Assembly (NCBI GenBank): GCA_964533785.1
Contig: CAZHNG010000058.1
Span: 1-25,223, forward strand
DNA length: 25,223 bases
Source of the DNA: JANQRV01 sp964533785
GTDB taxonomy: Bacteria; Bacteroidota; Bacteroidia; Chitinophagales; Saprospiraceae
Reading direction: 5' to 3'
Shown piece by piece: positions 14,418-24,086 of this stretch; position 1 is the first letter of the stretch; the number at the start of each line of letters is the position of its first letter. Both the position numbers and the translations under genes were made by a program. Below the pieces are notes generated by a model. It saw nothing but the letters and a program-made list of their open reading frames with translations. It did no database searches and was not told the DNA's origin.

Positions 14418-17261
14418 CTATTTCCACTTTGGTAGTGTTCTTTTATCCTTATCCTTCGGCTCATTCTCTGGGATATAAGGTATTTCTTCAACCATCCACT
14501 TTCCAGGCTTATCGCCTTTGAGATAATGGTCAAAGAATTCTTTAAGTCTACGCTGAAAATCCAGTCGATTGGCTTCTTTCCTTATGCCGTGACCTTCGCC
14601 TCTGTAAGACAGAAGGACCACTGGTTTCTTTAAAAAGCGCAAGAGGTTGTAATACCCAAAAGAGTGCTCCCATCGTACGATTTTGTCCTCTGTACCGTGG
14701 TACAGCAACAATGGGGTGTTCATATTTTGGGCGTTAAAGACGGCCGACTCAGAAAGGTACATTTGTGTGTTTGAAGTAGGGTCTGTGGCCAGTCTTCCCT
14801 GTGAGGTCATATAGTAATCTTGTTCGTTACTGCCATCCCGTACAATGTCAACTGTGAAGCCTTGTACCAGATTACTTACGCCAGCACCGGCAGAAATGGC
14901 GGCAAACTTGTTGTCCTGTGTGGCCACGTACATGCCGGTATGCCCACCAAAGCTGAACCCGTTGTATCCTATGCGGTCTTCATCTACGTAGCCCAGCTCG
15001 ATGACCTTCTCTATAGCGGCATCGATGCACTCGTGCATATCGGAATGTGGTGTTCCTACGTTAAAATGAATATCGGGATACAGGTGCAGATAGCCGTTTG
15101 ATACGTACAGCATATGTGGTAAAGTCCCACCCAGATAAGGCGTGGGATAGTAATACCTAACCTGCGATACTTTCTCGTAGGTATAAACAATCATAGGTAG
15201 CTTTTGACCTTTCTGGTAATTTTCTGGAATACTTAAAATGCCTTGCAATGGCACGCCCTCATCGTTGGTGTAATCAATTAGGATGCGCTTACCCCAGATG
15301 TATTTTTTCTGTTGTGGATTGGTATTGGTCAGTTTTTTAGATTTTGAAAAATCCATGTCACTCAAATAGGTTTCAGAAGAGTTCTGGTAGTTACCCTGAC
15401 GGAACAGGATGGCGTTAGCATTTTTGGCTTTATGGATCCTGCATTTTGGATAAGAAGCATTAAAAGTAGCGGGCTCGTAGATAATTTTAATTAGCTGGTT
15501 ACCTTGTAATTTATAAAAGCCATCATGCTTTGTCTTGATATGAAAGGCATTTAGAAAATGGGGATCGGAAAGGTTGATGTACCGGTCCTCTATCTCCTCT
15601 TCATCTGAAAAACTTCTGTCTTCCAGGCGAAATCGTATGGAATCTTTGTTGGTTACCGACGCTGTTAGGTTCTGCGCCTTAGAGCCGTCATCAACCGGTA
15701 GCAACCATAAATCCAGTTTGTGGTTGACCATTACTGCATTGCGGTCTTTTACCCAACCTACAAAACCGTAGTTGGGTTTGTAGCCGAATCTGTCGTATTC
15801 CACGTTAACAAAGGAAACGGCTATGTCTTTAGTAATATTCCGCTTCGTATTGCTTTCTATGTCGTAGAACCAGTAGTCTGATTCATCCCACAAAATGGCT
15901 TTTGTACCATCGGGCGACATCTGCACTTGACTTCCAAAACGGGAAGGATAGCCTTTTTCAATGAGTTCTTTCTCACCTGTTTTTAGATTGATACGGTATA
16001 AATTATTTTTGTTTATGTCCCAATCTGAAATGTACTCCCGATTGTCCGTGCCTATAGCCCAATTGTCTGTACCTTCACTGTAAATCAAGTTTTGGATTTC
16101 CTCACCGGTCAGCGGCACGATTTTTTTTGAATCCCGAAAGAAAATGGCGTGGTAGGTTTTGTTTTTATCCTCTTCGGCATCCAATATACGCTCAGAGAGT
16201 AGTTTCTTGTCTTTCCAGTGCCAAATCTGAACGGTAGACTTTTCAGCTTCAACCTCTTTTTTGGTTTCCTCATCTTGCTCAATTTCCTTAAGTTTTACAA
16301 AAAGCCGATTATCGTCTTTACTCCATAAGATATTGTTAGCTGTTTTTCCTGCCCTTGTCGCCAAACCTCTATCCTTTGGTAAATCCTCAATTTCTTCTGC
16401 GGGATATTCGATGATTTTAACATCACCCGAGTCAATGCCTTCCACTACGACGATGCTCAAGCTGCTGTAGTCAATTTCTTTTTTCTTCTTATTGAATTTG
16501 TAGGCAGCAACAGCATCCTTACCGTGATTCCACGACAGGTTGGAGAAAATAAAGCTCCCGGTCGTAAGCGTTTGGGTTGTCCTGTTGAGCGGATTGTACA
16601 AATAGATTCCGTTGCCACGCTTATCCTCGGTATTGATGGTGTAGGCGATGTAGTTTGACTTTTTATCAACCAGATATTCCCCAATATTACCGATGAAGTG
16701 TTCACTGCGATTGTCCAGATCATAAACCAACAAGTTGTTTTTACTTTCTGTAATCAAATAGTTTTTATCCTCTGGAAAGCTGAAAGTGGCATCACTCTCG
16801 TACCGTACCGTAAAATCAGACGCCAGGTGTTTGAGTTCTATAAAAGTCGTGTCCTTTTTCTCATCGTCTTTTTCCTTTTTATCAAATTCCTTTACAATTT
16901 TATACGCAATCCATTCTGAATCATTCGAAAACACAGGATTGCTGCCATCGGGAATCTGGTATTTTAACCCCGCATTTACATTATGTACATACAGGACATT
17001 GGTCTTGTTATTGTCGGTATAAAATTCTTCGCTGGTCTGTTGAACAAGCTGTTGCAGGATGGTGTCATTTTTGGACTCGGGTTTATCGATTAGTCGGTAA
17101 TGATTTGTGTACCACTGTCCATTGTCAGAAAGCACCGTGGAATGCGACCTCCATAACCTGACATCGTTAATAGTAAGTGGCTCCTTCTGGGTTTGAGCAA
17201 AAAGAGAAATGTTAATAAAAGAGGTTAATACCAAAACACGTGAAAGGATCGAAAACTTCAT
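14418..17261 (-). CDS. Secreted S9 prolyl-oligopeptidase-family peptidase
   Basis: This 947-residue protein has a signal peptide (cleavage after AQ at residues 22-23). Residues about 40-640 form the WD40-like beta-propeller typical of the DPP IV/acylaminoacyl-peptidase group (COG1506). Residues about 660-915 are the alpha/beta-hydrolase domain. The catalytic triad is visible: Ser770 in GYNGFSFGGH, Asp859 in LLLYHGTEDKI and His891 in GEGHGI. The nucleophile motif GFSFGG deviates slightly from the usual GxSYGG. A long lysine- and aspartate-rich tail (about 915-947) follows the domain. It would cut peptides, often after proline, in the periplasm or outside the cell. It is the last gene of a minus-strand run, 16 nt after the CocE-like gene. 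Confidence 0.88.
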   Translation of the reverse strand: MKFSILSRVLVLTSFINISLFAQTQKEPLTINDVRLWRSHSTVLSDNGQWYTNHYRLIDKPESKNDTILQQLVQQTSEEFYTDNNKTNVLYVHNVNAGLKYQIPDGSNPVFSNDSEWIAYKIVKEFDKKEKDDEKKDTTFIELKHLASDFTVRYESDATFSFPEDKNYLITESKNNLLVYDLDNRSEHFIGNIGEYLVDKKSNYIAYTINTEDKRGNGIYLYNPLNRTTQTLTTGSFIFSNLSWNHGKDAVAAYKFNKKKKEIDYSSLSIVVVEGIDSGDVKIIEYPAEEIEDLPKDRGLATRAGKTANNILWSKDDNRLFVKLKEIEQDEETKKEVEAEKSTVQIWHWKDKKLLSERILDAEEDKNKTYHAIFFRDSKKIVPLTGEEIQNLIYSEGTDNWAIGTDNREYISDWDINKNNLYRINLKTGEKELIEKGYPSRFGSQVQMSPDGTKAILWDESDYWFYDIESNTKRNITKDIAVSFVNVEYDRFGYKPNYGFVGWVKDRNAVMVNHKLDLWLLPVDDGSKAQNLTASVTNKDSIRFRLEDRSFSDEEEIEDRYINLSDPHFLNAFHIKTKHDGFYKLQGNQLIKIIYEPATFNASYPKCRIHKAKNANAILFRQGNYQNSSETYLSDMDFSKSKKLTNTNPQQKKYIWGKRILIDYTNDEGVPLQGILSIPENYQKGQKLPMIVYTYEKVSQVRYYYPTPYLGGTLPHMLYVSNGYLHLYPDIHFNVGTPHSDMHECIDAAIEKVIELGYVDEDRIGYNGFSFGGHTGMYVATQDNKFAAISAGAGVSNLVQGFTVDIVRDGSNEQDYYMTSQGRLATDPTSNTQMYLSESAVFNAQNMNTPLLLYHGTEDKIVRWEHSFGYYNLLRFLKKPVVLLSYRGEGHGIRKEANRLDFQRRLKEFFDHYLKGDKPGKWMVEEIPYIPENEPKDKDKRTLPKWK

Positions 17262-17277
17262 AAGATTTTGTTTAATA

Positions 17278-19557
17278 TCACTTAAGAATTGGGATTTTTA
17301 TGTAACTATCGCCATACCATTTTATCTGTAGAGGCTCATTTGCATCAGCTATGGTTTCGTCACTCACATCCTTCCCCGAACCATAATTAATCTGCCAGTA
17401 AGGACTCTTATTTACTCCTAAAGCAATAACAATGCGACTTCCCTTACTCAACCTTTTAGAAGTGATGTAGGAATGTTTAATTTCAATAGTCTCTTTTTTG
17501 TTTGGATTCAATAATTGCCTTTTACTATTATCTTCTGCATAACTTGCTCTCTGCAATGCACTAAAACCACTTTCTGTAAACAATGCAAAGTATCGACCGT
17601 CAGGCATTAACTCATAAGCCCTTATTACAATATCAATGTCTTTTTTGTTAATGGCGACTTGGAGCGAACTAATGAACGACCCACTCCATATGACAGGTTC
17701 TTCAATAGGTTTAGAGATGAAACTTACGGAATTAGCAAGGTCAGCGTAAATGGAATCTCGGATAACTTTAAATTCAAATGCTGTAGCATCGCTTCGATCG
17801 GTAAAATCAACTGTCTGCCCGATATATTCATCATTCGGTTGTGTGCTTAACGTGTAGTTGTTTCCATTTCGGCTAGTCTCAAAATAGAAGGTCAGCGTAT
17901 CGTTGCTCATCCCGCTTAATGTGGGGGTATGCCTCCATTCATTTCTACCCATAATTTGGTAATTCACTTTATTTTTAAGCAATTCAGGCCTTGAACTACC
18001 TTTTAATACAAAATCAAACCAATCAACAGATAAGCTCCTGAAATTAAAAGCGGTCGCTACGGAATCAACTTTATACCCACTCACTTCTTTTTGGGGATAC
18101 ATCTGTGCCCCACCGTGGGTATAAGGGCCAATAACTAAGTAATGATTGGCATTAGGGTTATTCAAGTGGTGTTGCTTGTAATAGTACAAAGCCCCCATTT
18201 GATCATCATCAAAATACCCGGTTGTGGATAAAATAGGAATGTCAATTTTTGAAAAATCCGTTTTATAAGGAACCATACTTTGCCAAAAAGCATCATAAGA
18301 AGGATGGTCTAACCAACGCTGAAAAACAGCGCTCGGTCGTCCTTCTATGCTGTCCAATGAACGGAAGGAAAGGCCTTTTTCATACCATGTTTTGTAAAGG
18401 GAATTCCATTTATTGGTATTTGAAAAGTCTGCATAATCAGTCGTGCGGTTGTTGGTGACATAACGAGTCCAACGAAGCATATAACTCATGAAAACGTTGC
18501 CATTCATAGGGTAATCGATGCCTGGACCAACCGCGACTTGTGGCATGATTGTTTTTAAGGCAGGATGAAGTTTTTTTACGGCTGCCCATTGCGAAAAGCC
18601 CAAATAACTACCACCAACCATGCCCACTTCTCCGTTGCTCCAGTCCTGTTTGCTTATCCAATCAATCATGTCGTAAGCATCTTTGCCGTCATATTCAAAA
18701 GGCACTATCTCATCTTCGTTTATTCCTTTGCCTCTTGTATTTGCCACTACACAAGCATAATGCTCAGCTGCATAATACTTTGCTTTCCCAATATCCCTAA
18801 GAGAATCGGCATAGATATTAAAAATGAATACGGTCGGTAGTTTATCCGTTAATCCTCTCTTTCGCACCACGTGAGCCCTTATTTTGCTGCCATCTTGCGT
18901 TTCAACTATAGTCGTTTCTATATCGTAAGTTTTGGTGTTATACTCTTCAACTACCTTACGCATGGTCGAAGAGGTTTGGCTGTAAACCTTGTAGAAGTTA
19001 TAGATCCTAATGAGTTGCAAAGCACTTGCCAATTGCAGGGTATCACTTGTTTTGCGCTGCTCTAAAATTGCATCCAAAGATTTTTTAAGATTATCATCAA
19101 GAGATATGCGTGTATTGGCTTCTACAATTTCCTGTGAGGCAGCATTGAGGGCGGTGTAGGTATCGCGAAATTGTGTTTCAAATAACTGCTGAAAAGAATG
19201 ATTTGCCGATTGTTGTTGTTTGGCTTTTATTCGTGCAAATATTTCCAATGGAACAAAAACACCATGTTTGTAATCATCTTCAAAAGATAGCCTCAATGAA
19301 TCGATATAGTCTATTGCTAGCTCATACGCTTCAGATGCTAAGGACAAATTCATCTTGCTGTTCATAGAAACCTGCCCAGTTGAACTTGTCATGGAGTCTT
19401 GTAGTTGTTTAGCTAAAGCAGGTAAGGTTTTAGCTAGCACGGTGCTATCTGCATAGTTGTTTTTAGAGAAGAAAAATTCCTGAGCATACAAGGATGTTGA
19501 TGTCACGACGATTAAAAAAATGATTACGATATTTCTCATATGGGTCTTTTTTGTCAA
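17278..19557 (-). CDS. Secreted CocE/NonD-type hydrolase (X-Pro dipeptidyl-peptidase S15-like)
   Basis: This 759-residue protein has a signal peptide (hydrophobic to about 22, ending YAQ at 24-26); M7 (19539) is an alternative start. Residues about 30-205 are a helical region not typical of the core family. The alpha/beta-hydrolase core follows: ANTRGKG near 272, the nucleophile Ser317 in GGSYLGFS, the acidic residue around Asp450 in TTGYFDDD and His481 in GPYTHGG. The C-terminal third (about 540-759) is the jelly-roll domain of the CocE/S15 family. The family cleaves X-Pro dipeptides or acyl/ester bonds; which applies here cannot be told. It lies 16 nt upstream of an S9 peptidase and 19 nt downstream of the DUF2231-like gene, so co-transcription and joint peptide breakdown are likely. 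Confidence 0.85.
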   Translation of the reverse strand: MTKKTHMRNIVIIFLIVVTSTSLYAQEFFFSKNNYADSTVLAKTLPALAKQLQDSMTSSTGQVSMNSKMNLSLASEAYELAIDYIDSLRLSFEDDYKHGVFVPLEIFARIKAKQQQSANHSFQQLFETQFRDTYTALNAASQEIVEANTRISLDDNLKKSLDAILEQRKTSDTLQLASALQLIRIYNFYKVYSQTSSTMRKVVEEYNTKTYDIETTIVETQDGSKIRAHVVRKRGLTDKLPTVFIFNIYADSLRDIGKAKYYAAEHYACVVANTRGKGINEDEIVPFEYDGKDAYDMIDWISKQDWSNGEVGMVGGSYLGFSQWAAVKKLHPALKTIMPQVAVGPGIDYPMNGNVFMSYMLRWTRYVTNNRTTDYADFSNTNKWNSLYKTWYEKGLSFRSLDSIEGRPSAVFQRWLDHPSYDAFWQSMVPYKTDFSKIDIPILSTTGYFDDDQMGALYYYKQHHLNNPNANHYLVIGPYTHGGAQMYPQKEVSGYKVDSVATAFNFRSLSVDWFDFVLKGSSRPELLKNKVNYQIMGRNEWRHTPTLSGMSNDTLTFYFETSRNGNNYTLSTQPNDEYIGQTVDFTDRSDATAFEFKVIRDSIYADLANSVSFISKPIEEPVIWSGSFISSLQVAINKKDIDIVIRAYELMPDGRYFALFTESGFSALQRASYAEDNSKRQLLNPNKKETIEIKHSYITSKRLSKGSRIVIALGVNKSPYWQINYGSGKDVSDETIADANEPLQIKWYGDSYIKIPILK

Positions 19558-19576
19558 AATATCCAGCCTAGGCTTA

Positions 19577-20020
19577 CTACATAAGGTCCATCCTTCTGAT
19601 CACTCCTCCCAAATGTGCCGTATAAATTATCACTAAGGTGTTGATTACCAACAATACCATTAAAATGCTAGAAATAATACGATCCGGTTTCTCTTCCTGT
19701 AAAATACTTGCCCAGCTCATTATCCCTAGGAATCCTGTAATCCCCTGAATCACAAAGGCTATTCTTCCCCAAAGTGCATGGTCTTCTACCTGGCTTTGAG
19801 GGAAAGTAACCAAGACCTGCTTTGTCCAATCGGCAGTTTCCGGTCCGGTAAAGTAAGCTACTCCTGTAATAACTGCTAAAATGATTAATCCACTAAAAGT
19901 ACCTTTCCAGGGCTTAGCATCCATGGGAATTTGTCTATGCGCCAAGACCCGATACGCCAGCCAAGGCGTTCCAATTACTGCAAAATGAACAATAATAACA
20001 TGTATCCAATTTGCTATCAT
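19577..20020 (-). CDS. DUF2231-like integral membrane protein
   Basis: This 147-residue protein is almost wholly membrane-embedded, with four predicted helices (about 5-25, 42-60, 85-105, 117-140). The N-terminal HVIIVHFAVIGTPW and the central QVEDHALWGRIAF match the pattern of DUF2231 family proteins, which have a conserved HFP-like start and an E-x-H motif before the third helix. The function of the family is unknown; some members sit near electron-transfer genes. Here it lies between a membrane protein of unknown function and two secreted hydrolases in the same direction. Confidence 0.6.
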   Translation of the reverse strand: MIANWIHVIIVHFAVIGTPWLAYRVLAHRQIPMDAKPWKGTFSGLIILAVITGVAYFTGPETADWTKQVLVTFPQSQVEDHALWGRIAFVIQGITGFLGIMSWASILQEEKPDRIISSILMVLLVINTLVIIYTAHLGGVIRRMDLM

Positions 20021-20049
20021 CCGTATTAAGTATTTGGTAAAGTCTTCGT

Positions 20050-20067
20050 TGAAAAAATGTTTTTTCA
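20050..20067. terminator. AT-rich hairpin between two membrane-protein genes
   Basis: TGAAAAAA (20050-20057) and TTTTTTCA (20060-20067) form a perfect 8-bp inverted repeat with a two-base centre, giving a T-run on either strand. It overlaps the stop codon of the 288-residue membrane protein. It is AT-only apart from the ends, so termination would be weak and read-through into the next gene is likely. Confidence 0.3.
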
Positions 20068-20931
20068 GCCTCCTGTTCTAATCGCTTCTTTTGGGTCTAT
20101 TCCTCTATCCACTTTATCATAATCAAGAGTGGATCCGCCCATACTATGCGGAATCAAATAAACCACAGTCATTACTAAGGATGCTGTCAATACCGCCGCT
20201 CTGCTAATATTCTCCTTTCTTTTAGGTTTAAAACCAATAATCGCCAGAGCCAATGCCCAGACCACCCACATGATAAGCATTTTATTATCCGTAAAATCTC
20301 CTCCAAAAGGAAAACCAGTCCAGTATTCGCCAAACGCACTTTTTTGTACTAACGGCCCTAATATCATTCCCCCAACTGTCATAGCTGAGAAAGCAATCAC
20401 TGTCCATCGACGCATAGAAACATAATCAAAGAGTGCACTTAATCCCGCCCGGATACCAAAAATGATAACGATAATCATCAGCAAAACATGAGGCACTAAA
20501 ATGAAGTCAGAAACAGGGTCTTTATATCTTAACACAATTCTATCTTTTCCCGCTTCTGGAATATTAAATGCTTTACCATCGATGATACCGGTAATGAAAT
20601 ATTCCATCTTTCCGGCAGCTGGTTGTAAAGGTAATTGAGCTATAAATTTATTTTTCTCATTTAGTTGGAAGTTTAATGGTGTTATAGCGTCATTTGTTTG
20701 GTAACGCTTATAGTGTAATGTGGCTTCATAATCAGCATCTTCAAAATAAGGCAGTTCGATTTTTGCCCCTTCGGTTGTTTCCTGAGAACGAAGTAGTTCA
20801 TATTTGTATTTTTCTCCGGCATGCTCCAAATGTCCTCTATACTCATAGGTAGGCCCGGTGCTCCTTTGATAGATCATTGCAGCTAAGGCCAAAAAAATAG
20901 CTAAAACCCATATAAATATATTCTTTATCAT
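20065..20931 (-). CDS. Membrane protein of unknown function with periplasmic beta domain
   Basis: I do not recognise a named family. The 288-residue protein has one N-terminal helix (about 4-20), then a beta-rich domain outside the membrane (about 27-140, with regular strands such as YEATLHYKRYQ and FIAQLPLQPAAGKMEYFITG), then four helices (about 144-165, 176-196, 218-236, 245-262) and a short tail. The soluble domain looks immunoglobulin-like. It is the first gene of a four-gene minus-strand run and is followed 44 nt later by the DUF2231-like gene. Pairing of two multi-spanning proteins suggests a membrane complex, possibly a redox or sensing one, but nothing catalytic is visible. Confidence 0.7.
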   Translation of the reverse strand: MIKNIFIWVLAIFLALAAMIYQRSTGPTYEYRGHLEHAGEKYKYELLRSQETTEGAKIELPYFEDADYEATLHYKRYQTNDAITPLNFQLNEKNKFIAQLPLQPAAGKMEYFITGIIDGKAFNIPEAGKDRIVLRYKDPVSDFILVPHVLLMIIVIIFGIRAGLSALFDYVSMRRWTVIAFSAMTVGGMILGPLVQKSAFGEYWTGFPFGGDFTDNKMLIMWVVWALALAIIGFKPKRKENISRAAVLTASLVMTVVYLIPHSMGGSTLDYDKVDRGIDPKEAIRTGG

Positions 20932-21010
20932 CTTGGTATAGTTTGGTTTTTATTTTTCGCTGTGATACGCTGTATTTTTCGAGCGATTCTTCTGCCTTGG
21001 CATCCATAAC

Positions 21011-21041
21011 CATCAAGCTTCAAGATGATTGCTACTTGATG
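21011..21041. repeat. Inverted repeat between ABC permease and membrane-protein genes
   Basis: CATCAAG (21011-21017) and CTTGATG (21035-21041) form a perfect 7-bp stem with a 17-nt loop, directly followed by a small CCAC/GTGG hairpin (21043-21054). It lies in the 225-bp gap that separates the ABC permease pair from the four-gene run and may end the permease transcript. Confidence 0.35.
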
Positions 21042-21156
21042 CCCACGCCCGTGGAATAAGCTAGAGTTGCCTTGTGATGTTTTGAGTTGCCAAAATTGAA
21101 TGAAAGCGGAAGAAAGAAATTAAAAGAATTAACAAGTATTGAGTGAGTCACTAGCA

Positions 21157-22479
21157 TCATTCCATTGTTGTCAAAATTTGATAATACTCCAGATATTTCT
21201 CTTCATTCACCTTTTTATCTTGCCACATATCCAAAACCAATGTTTGAATTTGCGTATCTACCAAATCCTGTATTTCCTCTCGATAGTTTTGATAGTCATC
21301 AAAATGGGTTTGGGCAATGGCATTGAAGCGGTTTTGAAAGAAACTGACCGGGTTAAACCAAAAGGTATTTTTAATGAAGGCATTTTTGACCTGGTTTTCT
21401 TTTTCGATGGGTTGAATACTCGACTTTCTAAGTTCATTTGTCAAAGCGGAAGTCGATTCCCTGATTGCCATCGGTAGTTTAGTGCTATCCTTCGATAAAG
21501 GGCTATCCACAATTTCGGGGAAAAGCTCACTAATTTGTGCTTGTCTAAGACTTTCTGGCTGTTCCCAAATTTCCCACCGCTTATCTAGTTTCGCATCTAC
21601 GAAATCAGTCATCAAGTTCACGGGGTGGCGAATGCTTAAATATTGATAGACAGTAGCCGGAATAATAAAGACAAAAACAAAGTAAAGACCGGTCATTTTC
21701 AAGGTATTGCCAATGATACTTTTACCTCTTTGTAATACCCAAAAATACAGTACTGACCAGAAGACAAGGTAAGCAGAGCTATACAGCAGCATTTGTCCAA
21801 AAGCGGCACCGGCTTGTGTCAACACATTAGTTCGTATTGCTCCGTATAAAATCAACAGCAGGATTGTGAGTAGTAGCAGCAGGATATAAAATAGTATCCG
21901 AGACAAAAGCCAGGCATTTTTCGACGCACTTTGTACCTTAATTAAAGGTATAAAACCCTGTTCTGTTTCTACACTCTGGATATTGTAGAGCAGAACCAAT
22001 AGGAGCAAAGGGGACAAATAAAGCAACGCAAAAGTAAAATCAAGTGTTCCGGTCTGGAGTCGTTCGGGGTTGGCAATTTCTTCGGCCAAATCTGCATCAT
22101 AAGGGCTCGCCCACCGAGTGATTTTTTTGTAAAATCCGTATTGTTCGCTTTGCCCAATGCTATACACCATTGCTGGGGAAGGCGACTTGTAATGGTACAC
22201 CCAAGAAAATTCTATGGCCCACAAGGGGGTACTCATATCTATCCGGGGACGGTCTTCGGGGACCAGCTTACCTGCTCGGTAGGCGGTAATTTGTTTTTGT
22301 CTTTCTTCTTTGACTTTTTGCTCAATTTTCTCGACTTCTGCACTTTGCTTATGATAAAGTGTTTCTCCCTTGTATAAGCCATAAATGCTTGCCACTATAA
22401 AAAGTATTAGGGCAATAATTTTGTACGGACTCCGGGTGAAATGCTTCCATTCATATAAAAAGATGGCTAGATTTTTCAT
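21157..22479 (-). CDS. ABC-2 type transporter permease (DUF3526-like), second subunit
   Basis: This 440-residue protein has an N-terminal helix (about 19-37), a long extracytoplasmic segment (about 40-150), then a cluster of helices (about 150-165, 190-212, 222-250, 262-285) and a C-terminal soluble region containing a PVSFFQNRFNAIAQT block, typical of DUF3526 permeases. These work in pairs with an ATPase; substrates are unknown, with lipids, peptides or metal-linked cargo suggested. Its start codon overlaps the stop of the upstream paralogue by four bases, so the two are translated together. Confidence 0.72.
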   Translation of the reverse strand: MKNLAIFLYEWKHFTRSPYKIIALILFIVASIYGLYKGETLYHKQSAEVEKIEQKVKEERQKQITAYRAGKLVPEDRPRIDMSTPLWAIEFSWVYHYKSPSPAMVYSIGQSEQYGFYKKITRWASPYDADLAEEIANPERLQTGTLDFTFALLYLSPLLLLVLLYNIQSVETEQGFIPLIKVQSASKNAWLLSRILFYILLLLLTILLLILYGAIRTNVLTQAGAAFGQMLLYSSAYLVFWSVLYFWVLQRGKSIIGNTLKMTGLYFVFVFIIPATVYQYLSIRHPVNLMTDFVDAKLDKRWEIWEQPESLRQAQISELFPEIVDSPLSKDSTKLPMAIRESTSALTNELRKSSIQPIEKENQVKNAFIKNTFWFNPVSFFQNRFNAIAQTHFDDYQNYREEIQDLVDTQIQTLVLDMWQDKKVNEEKYLEYYQILTTME

Positions 22480-23885
22480 AGAATTTGCATTTTTTTAGTC
22501 CCAAAAATCAAAAGGAAACTTGCCAAAATACCCCAAAAAACCAAAAGCAGTAGGTCCAAAACATAATTGGAAAATACAGCGGAAAGCTTAGTGGGTTGAT
22601 AGTTGAACTCAGCTACCGATTTATAAAATTCAGGGCCGATCTTCAAGCTCCAGTCTCCAGTTTTAGCGCCACCAAAGGCGTGTTCGTCATTGAGCGTTTT
22701 GATGAATACTCTCCGGTACGCCTCAGCTTGTACCAAAAATTCCTGATGGTGAAAATTATCATTGCCGGCCAAGCCCATGCTGAGATTTTGTAAGGAAATA
22801 AATGGATTGAAAACGCCTCCTAACTGATAACTTTGTTTTTGTTGTGCCAACACTTCTCGCAGATGGCCGAAGTGCTTGTCCCAAACTTTATTGCCGTATT
22901 CCTCATCTTCCTGCATCAATATGCCCCAAAAATCTACAGGAAGTTGGGAAAGGCTGTCTACTCCATATTCCGCTAATACTCTTTTTTCCAGTTCTTTTCT
23001 ACGCTCATCAGCAGGACCGTGTCCACTAATTCCTTTGGCTCTATCCTCCTTCATAGCCTTTTTTAATGCTTCTCTACTGGGCAGTTGATGCCAATTCTCT
23101 ATGGAGCTCATCAAGATATTGGGTAAGAAAATGGTCCAAATGATCCATAAGCCTAACATGGAGATTAGGGCAAGGCTGGCGTTTTTCCAACGTACAGAAA
23201 AATAGACAGTTAATCCACTTAAAATAAAATAATATAAACTATAGGACAGGAAAAATAATAAAACCCTGTTGATAGCATCAACGTTGATATTATTTAAGCT
23301 TAATAGTGTGTAAACGAGTATGGTCAATGCCAAGAGTCCGATACCGTAAGAACAAACGGCAAGCGTTTTAGCCAGGATGAATTTTGTGGGTTTTGCCCCT
23401 TGTAACAATAATAATTTAAGCCTCCCGCTTTGTTTTTCACTATTAATGGATTGATAAGCCAAGAAGATCAATAAAAGCGGAACCATGTATTGTAATAAAA
23501 GCGAACTTTTGAGCTTGCCAAACTTGGAAATGGCTTGCATTTGAGAGGCTTCCGAATGGACGATTTCATTTTGTACATGCCCCTCTACTCTTAATACATT
23601 CCCGGTTATGCTGTTCACCCCTTCGTCCAGGCTACTCAATAAGTTAGTCGGTTTAAACACATAAGTTCCGTAATGAACGGCACTATGCGGGTGCATTTCG
23701 TCGTTGTTTTCCCACTGGTCTCGCAAGTGTTTTTTAGCGGTTTGGTAGCGTTCGGTTTGTTCCTGCGTTTGTAGATCTCCCAAAACAACAGACATAAACA
23801 AGACCACCACAAAACCCAGGCTAATGCCTAGTAAAGCACGGTTGCGAGCCAAAAAATGCCATTCGTTTCTGATAATTTGCCACAT
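22476..23885 (-). CDS. ABC-2 type transporter permease (DUF3526-like), first subunit
   Basis: This 469-residue protein opens with MWQIIRNEWHFLARNRALLG, a usual start for DUF3526/ABC-2 permeases, with a first helix at about 18-36. A long loop (about 40-125) precedes further helices (about 128-145, 172-192, 200-225, 235-258) and one near the C-terminus (about 442-462). The block NSEKQSGRLKLLLLQGAKP at 147-165 is the cytosolic coupling region next to the second helix. It pairs with the next gene (ATGA overlap). The ATP-binding subunit expected just upstream is not present except for a short remnant. Confidence 0.75.
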   Translation of the reverse strand: MWQIIRNEWHFLARNRALLGISLGFVVVLFMSVVLGDLQTQEQTERYQTAKKHLRDQWENNDEMHPHSAVHYGTYVFKPTNLLSSLDEGVNSITGNVLRVEGHVQNEIVHSEASQMQAISKFGKLKSSLLLQYMVPLLLIFLAYQSINSEKQSGRLKLLLLQGAKPTKFILAKTLAVCSYGIGLLALTILVYTLLSLNNINVDAINRVLLFFLSYSLYYFILSGLTVYFSVRWKNASLALISMLGLWIIWTIFLPNILMSSIENWHQLPSREALKKAMKEDRAKGISGHGPADERRKELEKRVLAEYGVDSLSQLPVDFWGILMQEDEEYGNKVWDKHFGHLREVLAQQKQSYQLGGVFNPFISLQNLSMGLAGNDNFHHQEFLVQAEAYRRVFIKTLNDEHAFGGAKTGDWSLKIGPEFYKSVAEFNYQPTKLSAVFSNYVLDLLLLVFWGILASFLLIFGTKKMQIL

Positions 23886-23891
23886 AGCCGG

Positions 23892-24074
23892 TTAGTTTTT
23901 CGTAAGTTTTTGATAGACTATTTCCAATTCATTAGTACTGACTTCTTTTGACTTAAGAAAGCCACAAAGCATATTGGTAGCTAAAATTTTCCGGTACTGC
24001 CTGCCGCTAAAACCGAAGGATATCAAGTGGAAGAACTTCCAGTATCTTACTCCAATATCAAAGTAGAGTAAAAT
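23892..24074 (-). pseudogene. C-terminal coding remnant upstream of the ABC permeases, probably the lost ATPase
   Basis: A minus-strand frame open from about 24074 ends at a TAA at 23892-23894, only 6 nt before the permease start, which is the spacing expected of an upstream cistron. There is no usable start codon at its left end, and no Walker or signature motif. The last residues, NELEIVYQKLTKN, resemble the LEDVFLKLT-like tail of ABC-2 ATPases. I take it as the end of a truncated ATPase gene. The first half of the frame does not resemble that family, so part may be unrelated sequence. Confidence 0.35.
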
Positions 24075-24086
24075 TAATTAATTATT

